This document shows, in pieces, positions 27,973-36,741 of a stretch of 64,000 bases of DNA. Position numbers and translations under genes: made by a program. Origin of the DNA: Caprimulgus europaeus (lineage: Eukaryota > Chordata > Aves > Caprimulgiformes > Caprimulgidae); the NCBI GenBank assembly GCA_907165065.1, contig OU015529.1, forward strand, positions 8,295,054 through 8,359,053, given 5' to 3'. The notes beneath the pieces are model-generated. The model saw nothing but the letters and a program-made list of their open reading frames with translations. It was not told the origin of the DNA and did not search any database. How positions within the stretch are numbered: position 1 is the first letter of the stretch; the number at the start of each line of letters is the position of its first letter.

Positions 27973-28009
<37 letters not shown>

Positions 28010-28310
28010 TTTATATAATATATCTAGGAGTATTTAAATTTTTTTCTTAATCTATCTGATTATTTTCTTAATCTATTGACTATCCTTTGTCTACCCGTGA
28101 TTGAATAAATGGTACTATTTGATGTTCTAAATATATTTTTCTATCAAATATTATTTTTTTTAAAAGTTATGCTCTGAAAAAAATGTAACAACACTTTTAT
28201 TTGCAGATTTATGTTTCAAGAGCATTTATAAGGCGTATCTTTGTAAAACATCTTTTACAACCATTTAGCCTTTTTGGATAAAATTCTTAGAAGCAAAAAT
28301 CAAATCATAT
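24466..28310. other. Intergenic, with CA-rich and TA microsatellites
   Basis: No gene supported. It includes a C- and CA-rich tract at about 26080-26117 and a (TA)n tract at about 27977-28006 flanked by 22-bp direct repeats. Confidence 0.5.
27956..28040. repeat. (TA)n microsatellite flanked by 22-bp direct repeats
   Basis: The 22-nt sequence TATATCTAGGAGTATTTAAATT (shown in two overlapping pieces: TATATCTAGGAGTATT and AGTATTTAAATT) occurs at 27956-27977 and again at 28019-28040. A TA-rich tract separates the copies. Immediately after, TTTCTTAATCTAT is itself repeated with a spacing of about 20 nt. Confidence 0.85.
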
Positions 28311-28315
28311 AATGT
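28311..28315. repeat. Target-site duplication, left copy (AATGT)
   Basis: AATGT directly precedes the LTR and is repeated directly after it at 29300-29304. Confidence 0.75.
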
Positions 28316-29299
28316 TGTGGTGGTTTCCCACAGTGAGACCATGCAGTCCTGCACTCACTCCCCCAACCCAGTGCGATGGGATGGGAGATACAACAAAGGG
28401 GGCACAGGATTAGGAATGAAGGACAGGGATGGCTCACTCACCAGTTACAGTCACAGGCGAAACAGACTCAAACTTGGGGAAGAAAAATCAATTTAATTTG
28501 TTGCAAATCATCTGAGTAGACAAAACAATCATATCTTACAACACCTTCCCCCACCTCCCTTCTTCCCAGGCTCAAATCACTTTGCTCTCGATTTCTCTAT
28601 CTTCCCCCCTCAGCAGCCCAGGGGCCAGGGAATGGGGGTTCAGTCAGTTCACCTCTGCTGTTCTTCCTGGCATGGAAGTCCAGGCAAAAGATGTTCCAGA
28701 GCAAGCTTCCCATGGAGTCACGGACTTCTTTGGGCTCAGCTCCTGGCTCCGGCATGGCATGTCCATGGGCTGCATGAGACTTTCCCCCCTGGCTCTGGGG
28801 GTCCACTCCCCACTCTGGCTCAGGATCACAATTTCAGTTACACTTGCCCTCAGATTCAACTTCTCTGCTCCAGTGTGGGGTCCTCCATGGCCTACACAGG
28901 GGTTTCTGCTCCGCTGTTGAATCTCCATGGGCTGCAAAGGGGAATTTATTTGTCTTCTCTTACTCCCTCAGGTGAACTGGGTGTGGGTCTTTGTCCTTCC
29001 TTCTCTTTCCTCTAGCAACAAAGCTCTCTCTGCCTGTCTGTCTTTTGTTTAGGCTGATTGTTGTCTTTTGTTTGGTCAACTGTTTCTCCTCCAGGTACCA
29101 CACCTTCTTCTTTCCAGGACAGTCCATCCCCTCCCAAATATGGATTCACAGACGTGTTTCTCTATTGCTAATTTGCTCAGCCTGGGCTAGGGGGGGTACG
29201 CCATGGAGCCAGGGGAGCTCCTTGCTCTCACAAGGTTGCCCTCCCCCACTGCCCTCCTACCAAAAAAACAGGCTTTCTCCTCCCCACAAACCCAACACA
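28316..29299 (-). mobile_element. Endogenous retroviral solo LTR, about 984 bp
   Basis: The block starts TGTGGTGGTTTCCC and ends CCCAACACA. The ends are the canonical TG...CA and imperfect inverted repeats (TGTGGTGG against TGTGTTGG). It is flanked by a 5-bp duplication, AATGT, on both sides. Left-end text such as CTCACTCCCCCAACCCAGTG followed by GGGATGGGAGA, and the block TCACTCACCAGTTACAGTCA, resemble the 3' end of a family of avian ERV LTRs read in reverse. That suggests minus orientation. There is no internal gag, pol or env sequence, so this is a recombined solo LTR. The 5-bp duplication is typical of ERVL-like elements, but family assignment is inference. Confidence 0.78.
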
Positions 29300-29304
29300 A
29301 ATGT
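29300..29304. repeat. Target-site duplication, right copy (AATGT)
   Basis: Matches 28311-28315 exactly and marks the insertion point of the LTR. Confidence 0.75.
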
Positions 29305-32300
29305 TCATATACATGAAATGTTAAAGGTTGTAAAACCTATCAAAGTATGTTTATAATGTTACAGACATTTTCAATATTCATCAGGCACTTCTTAAGAGTG
29401 TCAGAGGGTTTTTGGTTATTTTTCATTTTCCTTCAAAATCTAAATTGTCCCAGTCCTGCTGTATTGTTAAATGTCAGGTGGAAGTTGGAGCTCAGTGGAA
29501 TCCATTAAGATTTATTCCAGTAAGGAATCAGTTTGTTCAGCCTTAGGTGGAGGAAGAGGTTCCTTGGTATGTTGCAAGTAGTTTCATCAAACTGATCATG
29601 TTATTTCTCTTATTTCTCTTATTTACTCTCTGACTTTGCCAGCCTGCATTTCTTCAGTTGGCCTTTAAGCTTCTTTTATTCCTCTGTACATGTGTGTGTA
29701 TCTCAGTGTGACCTCTTCCACCTCCTAGATACAGGGTGAGGTGGGTGAAATCTAATGTGCATTATAGAGCCCACTATTCCAATTCATTCTGTAATAACCT
29801 GGAGGATCTGGGTTGACATTTTAATTAATTTGTATATTCTCCACACAATTTCTCAAATGTCTTAGGAAAAATACCAAAACCCTTAAACTGTCATGTACCT
29901 ACCTGAAACTGAAATGTCTGTTTCCTACAACAAATCAATCTGTGGAAACTGCATATAATTCTAGCTTCAGATTTTCCCTTTGGATGCAATGTGTTTTGAG
30001 TATCATGTCAATCATGTGCTGCTTCTCTTTCAGCATGCTGCCTTTTCCTTCTAGTATTCAGAGGAAGCTTCAGAAAGCAGTTAGGTAGGAGCCTGGTAAC
30101 TGTTGTGTGTTCTATGTGTTTCTGTGATGACATTTTTATGTATCACAGGTGCACAATGAGAGAATGCACTCCTGTGTCACTTGTTGATGCTGATAATTGC
30201 CTGACTCCTTTCCCCTTTACACTGTCAAATGCAGTATGTTCGGGCTGGTACAGGATATTTTTAAGGGACAAAATTATTACTTGCACTGCAAATAACATTG
30301 CAATTTTGATAATGCTATTCAATTCAGACAAGCAATCTGCAAAGCAAGGGCATGAACAATAATACCTAAACATGCCACCTAGGAGGTACAATGTATTCTC
30401 TGGAACAGAGGCCGTAAGAAAGAAGGTAGGCAGTATTTTGTCCTGCCAAACTGTAGTTCATTGTTTTTTATAGGTGGCTGAGCCATCTGCCACTTGTATT
30501 GACACTTCAGTGGGAGCCAACATGCTCATCACTTATTTAAGCAGTGTATGGGTTCACAAGAACCTCATAACAAAACTATGTTTATTGTTTGATGCATGTG
30601 CAGCTTTGTTTCTTTTGGGGTGATAAGAAACGTGGTAAACCAAGCCACTACAGATGCACAGTCAGGTTGGTATTTTAAAAACGCCTTGGCTGAATAACAT
30701 TTGTTACTCTGTATAGGTGGGCGTGTGTTTTGGAGAGTCATACTCAGATGATGGTATGATCAAGTTACATAAGAAATTGGTTTCTTCTGGGTTTTATTTT
30801 TGTTTGGTTTGGGTTTGAGGTTTTGGGGTTTTTTGGTTGGTTTTTAATAGATTCAGGGTAGAGGAAGGGCAATGAATCGAAGGAAAAAAGGAGTTGAAGA
30901 CACACGGTATGGGTGGAAACTTTTTGGGACTGAACCCAACTTTTGCTTTTGTGCACATAGCACCTAGCACAGTCCATTGGGATCCCCAAGAAGACTCTTG
31001 AACATTACTATGATGGGACTGTTGGACACACTGTTCAGTGTACAACATACCTACATAGCACAGTTTGTAAAAGAAGTGAAAGAAACCGAACAGCATTAGC
31101 AGTGGTGAGGACTGGGCTGCCATATCTGCATTTGAAAGTACTCTCCAAATGAGTAAGTGTGTTGCCAGAGATTTGTGAGCCCCAGAACCACACTTTCGGT
31201 GTTCATAGCCTAACAGGGTTGATGAAAAAACATCCTGCTGTGAAATGCTGGGGAATTCTATGCAGGCTCTGTTCCTGGAGGGATGCATTTCCCACAGATG
31301 CTGGGATATGGCGAATGAGAAATGTATAAAAGACAGGTGAAAACTGTATAATCTGTTCCTTTTGAAGGAACCCTTTATATTCTTAAGTGCTCAATAAGCT
31401 GCTTTATTGAAAGGCTGTGACAGTGATGAATAATTTTCTGTTCTTCTTGTCTTTACAGAGATTTCTTGAGTATTAATATAAAAGCCTTTTTTTTAGGAAA
31501 GGGGAAGATAGCAACTAGATCTAGGAGAACAGGTTGCTGGTTGTCTCTGTAGTAAAAATAATTTCTAAGTTTTTAGTACATGAAGCAGTAAGCAGAACTG
31601 GAGAAGTTAACGTGCTGTAAGCTGTAAAACTATACAGCTGGGATGAAGAAGAAGACTGCAATAACAATTATGCAGGTGACAAACAAAGATCAGGGATTGT
31701 GTGTTTGATGATGCTCCAGAAAGTACATAAGAGGAGACTTTGAAGTATGAAGCCATTACCCTAGGAATTTTAATTGAGCAGATGGACATAGTGCTTGATG
31801 AGAGATTCCTGAGCTGCCAAGATACAAGGCATGCTTACCTGCTTTCTCTTGGTTTAAATGTGGTGTGGTTTTTAAAGATACAGCTCTCCCTGGCACCCGT
31901 ATCAGGCTGGGTGTTGGACTTCAGTGGCACCCTGATCTCTGTGTCTGTAGTCATGGCTGTACTTGCTGTCAGATGCATTGGAAGAGATATTCAGGTGCCT
32001 CTGTGCCTTCCAGATCTCTATGCCTAGTGTTTACAGCTCACTGATTCTCAGTACTACCCCATCAGTGCCTCACTTAGACCCTAATAATCATGTGTGAGAA
32101 GCACATAGCTCTTTTCACTGACTAGCCACAGTTTTGTGTAGTGCTCACGACATGTGAGTATGGCCCTGAAAAGGGCACTGTGGTGATCTTCAATTTTCTC
32201 ATGAAATTTTGATTGATGCTAATGGATAATGTGTATGTGGTAGCTCTGCTAAAATCAGCGCTAGGTTAGCTGGCTATTATTCTTGTACTGTCAGCTTATG

Positions 32301-33980
32301 GCAGCGTGTCTGAACACTTTGTGTGATGAATTGAATGGTTTGAGGCTGCAGCTTTCTGGAGATCACTGAGGATAAGAAGTGCTCTGCAGATGCAAAATAC
32401 ATTATATTAAATCACTCTTCTTGATTGTGCTTGAGAGGTGTTTAGTCCTGAGTAGATGCTTGAGAGGGAACTCAAAAGCAATATCTGGCCCAAGCTACTG
32501 CAGAAATCATGCTTCCCCCATGGTCAGAGTAATACCATAAAAAGTACTGGGTTTGCTGCTTGAATTTAACCCTAGTGGGAGCCTTGGTTGTCTGATGGAG
32601 TAACACTTTGACGTTTCAGAGTCAAACAAAGGTTCTACCTTTCTGCAACCACTCCCCTGCAAGGTACTACCCAACTGATGTTAGTTCAGTGAGAGAGAAA
32701 TAAATCCTTTACAGACTCATACTAAGATTGAATCTTGTGTACAGGGCAAGCTGATGAGCTCACCTAGGTGTTGGTGAGAACAGGTGCTCAGAGAATGTAG
32801 ATGACTACTTGTGCTGTCCTTTTCAGAATCTATCATCTCCAGTATTTTTACATTTTAATCACTATATTTAGACTAATTTCCTGTTGTGCTTATAAAATCT
32901 CAACCATTAAAACCACAGATTCCAAACAACCTATCAAAACAACCATAAAAATGACAAACTTCCTAAGGAATAAGTAACAAAAACAGAGTTTCTTCAGCCC
33001 CAGAGCAGGCTAATTTGATACAGTGACCTTTTAATTTTTTTTTAATTTCATATGAAATGTACTTTTTTTTTTTCAAGGGAGAGAGATGACAAGGGAAAAA
33101 CAATTCATTATTTTATTTTTTATAATTTGTTTTATCTATATAGTTAATTTTGATCCGTATAAAACAAAACAAAATTTAAGGTGCCTCTTAGTCCTTCATT
33201 TTATATTTCAGATTGAGAATCTAATTTTACTTCAAATGCATTTTTTTTTTAACTTGGTTCCTCTCATTAGATTTTAGAGGGAGATACTAAGCTCTCTGGG
33301 AAAGGGTCTTGTTTCTGAAACTAGCAGTCACATGCATTCAAATATTCTCCATCTGCATTATTCAAAACACCTACAGCTGAGTGTGTAACTTAGGCAACCT
33401 GGCTTGATATTGAATAATGTAGTCACTGCCTTGACATTCGGAAAGATGTCTGTACCCAGCAAATGCTATTTTTATGTCTGTTGTCTTCTTGCTGGGATCA
33501 TGGAAAATTAGCCTGTATCCAGGTTTTTTTTTCCTGAAAGTGTATGATTTGTATGTGTATTTGTGTTTTCCTTGATAGTTTCTTTTCTTTTCCCTCTGCC
33601 TTTGTTAATTGTCTCAATACATTTTTAAAGCCTATGATTAATTGCTATTGAAGTGCATTTAATCTGAAGCTAAACTTTCTGCTATTTAAGTCTCTTGTCA
33701 GGAAACCAAGCATTAGAGTTGTTTGGTTTCTTATTTCCGAGGCTGTTTAATGACAGTGTAAATATTCAGCCTGACTCTAAATACGTAATTAAACCCGACT
33801 ATTGGCCAGATGTTCCCCTTTGTTGTTGCCTGGTGTGGAGCAGAGGGAAGAGCAGGAAGCGGCAATCCCAGCGCATGCTGTCCTCGGGTTTTGGCAGATC
33901 ATGGAAATGATCCCTGAGTTACTGAGTCTCTGTGAGAATATCAGCTTACAGCTGACATGAACAGTGAAGTGAGCTGCTAC
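29305..33980. other. Intergenic, no gene seen
   Basis: AT-rich unique-looking sequence. Minus-strand open frames near 30794-31288 are low-complexity or random-looking and have no recognised domain. Confidence 0.5.
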
Positions 33981-34702
33981 CATAGAATTGCCTGGTTGGA
34001 AAAGACCTCTGAGATCATCGAGTCCAACCATACCTGTCCACTACTAAACCATATTTTTGAGCACCCCATCTACACGTCTTTTAAACACCTCCAGGGATGG
34101 TGACTCAACCACCTCCCCAGACAGCCCATTCCAGAGCCTGAGAACCCTTTCAGTGAAGAAGTATTTCCTGACATCCAATCTGAACCTCTCCTGGTGTAAC
34201 TTAAGGCCATTGCTTCTTGTTCTGTCACTGGTTACCAGGGAGAAAAGACACACACCTGCCTCTCTACACCCTCCTTTCACATAGTTGTAGAGAGCGAGAA
34301 GGTCTCCCCTCAGCCTCTCTTCTCCAGGCTGAACAACTCCAGTTCCCTCAGCCACTCCTCATAAGACTTGTTCTCCAAACCCTTCCCCTTCTCTGGACAC
34401 GCTGCAGTGCCTCAATGTCCTTGTAGTGAGGAGCCCAGAACTGGACGCAGTATTCAAGGTGCAGCCTCACCAAGGCTGAGTACAGGGGAAGGATGACTTC
34501 CCTGGTCCTGCTGGCAACACTGTTTCTGATACAGGCCAGGATGCTGTTGGCCTTTTTGCCCACCTGGGCACACTGCTGGCTCATGTTTAGCTGGCTGTCA
34601 ACCAACACCCCCAGGTCCTTTTCCACCAGGCAGCTTTCCAGCTGCTCCTCCCCAAGCCTGGAGTGTTGCATGAGGTTGTTGTGACCCAAGTGCAGGACCC
34701 AG
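33981..34702 (-). mobile_element. CR1 LINE fragment, antisense
   Basis: On the minus strand it encodes stretches of the CR1 ORF2 carboxy-terminal region in two frames, over 34689-34348 and 34355-34044. Recognisable pieces include [20 protein letters not shown] and [14 protein letters not shown]. It ends at the 3' tail, seen on the plus strand as CATAGAATTGCCTGGTTGG. The frame break makes it non-functional. Its tail sequence differs from the other copies, suggesting another CR1 subfamily. The 5' truncation is near 34702. Confidence 0.92.
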
Positions 34703-35689
34703 ACTGTGGCACCGTCCCTGCCTGCTCCTTCCCTCTCTTCTCAACAGTTTAGAAAATCCTTTTGTGCTGCTGTGTGTGGGAGGTGGACTGAGTTCAGCTT
34801 TTCCCCTGGGCAAGACTGGATTTCAGGAAGAGGTTGTCCTTTTAGTGTGTACAGGGTTGGTGCAGGCCTTTGAGCTGAGTCAGGTGTGGAGACGTGAAGC
34901 AGTTTACTGCTTTAATTTTAACTTTTATGCCACACCTTCTGTCCTCAGAGGGAATAAAACGTACAGGGAGCAGAGCTACTGCTGCGAGAGGAGGAAGTCA
35001 GGGAGTGGAGGGAGGTGCTGACTAAGCACCTGCAGTGTCTAAGGTTTTGCTTCAAAATTCCCTCATTCTCAGGAGTTTCACAGGGATTCTGCCTTGTGTG
35101 AGCAATAGCTTTGGTGGGAGGACTCAGGAGAAACTTTGGGTGGATTTTATGTTGTGATAACTGTCAGGATGACCTCCTGAGTGTAGGAGTTAGCAAGGAA
35201 CTGAGGCTGGGCTTGGAATTCATGCACTTGTTTTTTCCAGGTGAACTGCTGGCAGTGCTTTCAAAATGTGAATGGCTGCTGAGGCTGGAAGGTAAAGGAG
35301 AAATAGACCATGAAGAATGGGAGCAAAACAGGAAAACATTTTATCTGGCTCCAGGATTGCTCATGGGAGGATACCAGCCTTATTTTTATTCTCGAATTTG
35401 TAATGGCTTCTTACTTAGTTTGGAAAGCTCTTAAAACAATCACAGATCAAGTGACAATAGAGGTGTCTCTCTCCCAGGTCCTGGAGACAAGTTAATTAGG
35501 CTAAAAAGCACTGGAGACAAGAGATTCTGGTCCTGATGACACTGCAGAACCACACGGGAGAGTCCATTCCAAAGGCAAATAAAAATAATTCCATGCTGTC
35601 AAAGTTTCCCTGTAATTCAGGATTCCTGGCCGTGCAGGTTGGCTGTACCTACACACCCCTGACCCGGCAAACAGCCAACACCACCTCCG
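34703..35689. other. Upstream flank of the CpG island
   Basis: The sequence becomes progressively more GC-rich to the right. Open frames such as 35111-35434 have no recognised domain. An 11-nt motif, CTGGAGACAAG, is repeated at about 35480 and 35510. No exon is supported. Confidence 0.4.
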
Positions 35690-36123
35690 CAAACACCCTG
35701 TCCCTGTCCCCGTCCCCAGCAGGACTCCACTGCCCTTTTCTGCCGCGCACGGACGTGGCCGGGTGTCACGATCGGCCGTGGAGGGGCTGCTCCTTGTACA
35801 GCCGTCACCGAGAGGGCTCTTCTGCTTCAGCGCCCGTGAAATCCGCATCTGAGGCTGGGCTGGGCGGCCCTTCCCCTCCGACGCCCCCCCCCGCCGAGAG
35901 CCCCACCGCTTCCGAGCTGCAGCCGCAGCCCCGGGTCCCTTGTGCGGCTGCGGGGAGCGGGCGGGGAGGGGCTGCGCAGCCCCGCAGCCTGCGCGGGAAG
36001 CCTATTAGCGCCGGGCCGAGCGCGGGGGCTGCCCTTGGCTCTCTGCACCGTCTGCAGGGGTGGGGACGGGAGGAAGGAGAGGAGCCTCCCCCGGGGTGGG
36101 CAGCGCAGCTCCGCCGCCGGTCC

Positions 36124-36135
36124 ATGGTGCGGTGA
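36124..36135 (+). promoter_or_regulatory. Minimal upstream ORF (three codons) before the HSPA12A start
   Basis: ATG GTG CGG TGA lies in what is probably the 5' UTR, ending 47 nt before the HSPA12A start codon. The context, TCCATGG, has G at +4 and is reasonably strong. It matters only if transcription starts upstream of 36124. Confidence 0.45.
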
Positions 36136-36136
36136 G

Positions 36137-36157
36137 CGCGGTGCGGTGCGGTGCGGC
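36137..36157 (+). repeat. GTGCG pentamer repeat in the 5' UTR region
   Basis: Three tandem GTGCG units at 36141-36155, flanked by related GCG sequence, just upstream of the HSPA12A start codon. Confidence 0.8.
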
Positions 36158-36182
36158 GGGCGGAGAGCTGCGGGGCCGGGCC

Positions 36183-36210
36183 ATGTCGGAGACGGAGAGC
36201 GGTGCTGCAG
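36183..36210 (+). CDS. HSPA12A: HSPA12A coding exon 1 (start codon)
   Basis: The exon encodes MSETESGAA plus the first base of the next codon, then an excellent donor, GCAG followed by GTAAGA. The start context GGCCATGT has a purine at -3. HSPA12A is an atypical Hsp70-family protein with an actin-like ATPase domain and no classical peptide-binding domain. It is cytosolic and, in mammals, brain-enriched. The amino terminus before the conserved Ser/Pro-rich segment varies between species, so this exon rests on its position in the CpG island, its start context, the donor, and exact phase agreement with exon 2 (28 nt, leaving one base). The human protein starts with a different but similarly acidic, Gly/Ser-rich leader. 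Exon 2 lies 16.9 kb downstream. Confidence 0.82.
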
Positions 36211-36583
36211 GTAAGAGGGAGCGGTGGTGCTCAGCTGCCGGGCTCCTGCTCCCTCCGGGCCCCCGCCGCAATGCAAGAGCACGGCACAGCCCCGGCCGTT
36301 CCTCCGCCACGGCCCGGCCCGGCGGAGCGGCCCCGGCTTATCGGGGGAAGTGATCTGGATCCGAAGCCCCGTCCGGGGGAGGGGGAGGCGGAGGCGGGCA
36401 AGCGGCAGACAATGTCCCAGCGGCTGTGCCGGCCCCGCCGCCCCGGCTGTGTCCGCGCAGGCTGGCCGGGCGCGGCGCGGCGCGAGGAAGGGCCGGCAGC
36501 CCCCCAGCTTCCCCAGCGGGGTGCGGACGCGGAGTAGGGGGTGTCCCCGCTGGCAGGGTCGGCTGCGGCAGCCGGGGGGGTGG

Positions 36584-36665
36584 CCCGCCGCGGAGCTCAG
36601 CCCCGCCGAGCCCCCCACCCGCCGCGGAGCTCAGCCCCGCCAAGCCCCCCACCCGCCGCGGAGCT
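36584..36665. repeat. 34-bp GC-rich tandem repeat, about 2.4 copies
   Basis: The unit begins CCCGCCGCGGAGCTCAG and starts at 36584, 36618 and 36652 (third copy partial). Copies 1 and 2 differ at one base (CGAG against CAAG). It lies at the start of intron 1 within the CpG island. Confidence 0.9.
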
Positions 36666-36675
36666 GCCGCGGCTC

Positions 36676-36741
36676 ATGACGTGCCGTCCCCGGGGGGAGC
36701 CGATGCAGCAGAGCATGGTGGTGGTGGAGGGGGGGATCCAG
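36676..36741 (+). other. Possible alternative first coding exon of HSPA12A
   Basis: An ATG at 36676 opens 22 codons (MTCRPRGEP... ending VVVEGGIQ) to CCAG followed by GTAAAA, a usable donor. It ends in phase 0. That does not match exon 2, which needs one carried base, but it matches exon 3 exactly, so a transcript skipping exon 2 would stay in frame. The donor is weaker than that of exon 1. It may be chance in a GC-rich region. Confidence 0.2.

Noticed and set aside
28582..29356. Open frames of 97-127 codons near 28.6-29.3 kb
   Set aside because: They fall inside the solo LTR, where no viral gene is expected, and the translations carry no retroviral protein motif.
35827..36618. 263-codon minus-strand open frame in the CpG island
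   Set aside because: Pro-, Arg- and Gly-rich low-complexity translation with stop codons absent because of extreme GC content. Other frames in the same block are also open, and it overlaps the HSPA12A first exon. No domain recognised.
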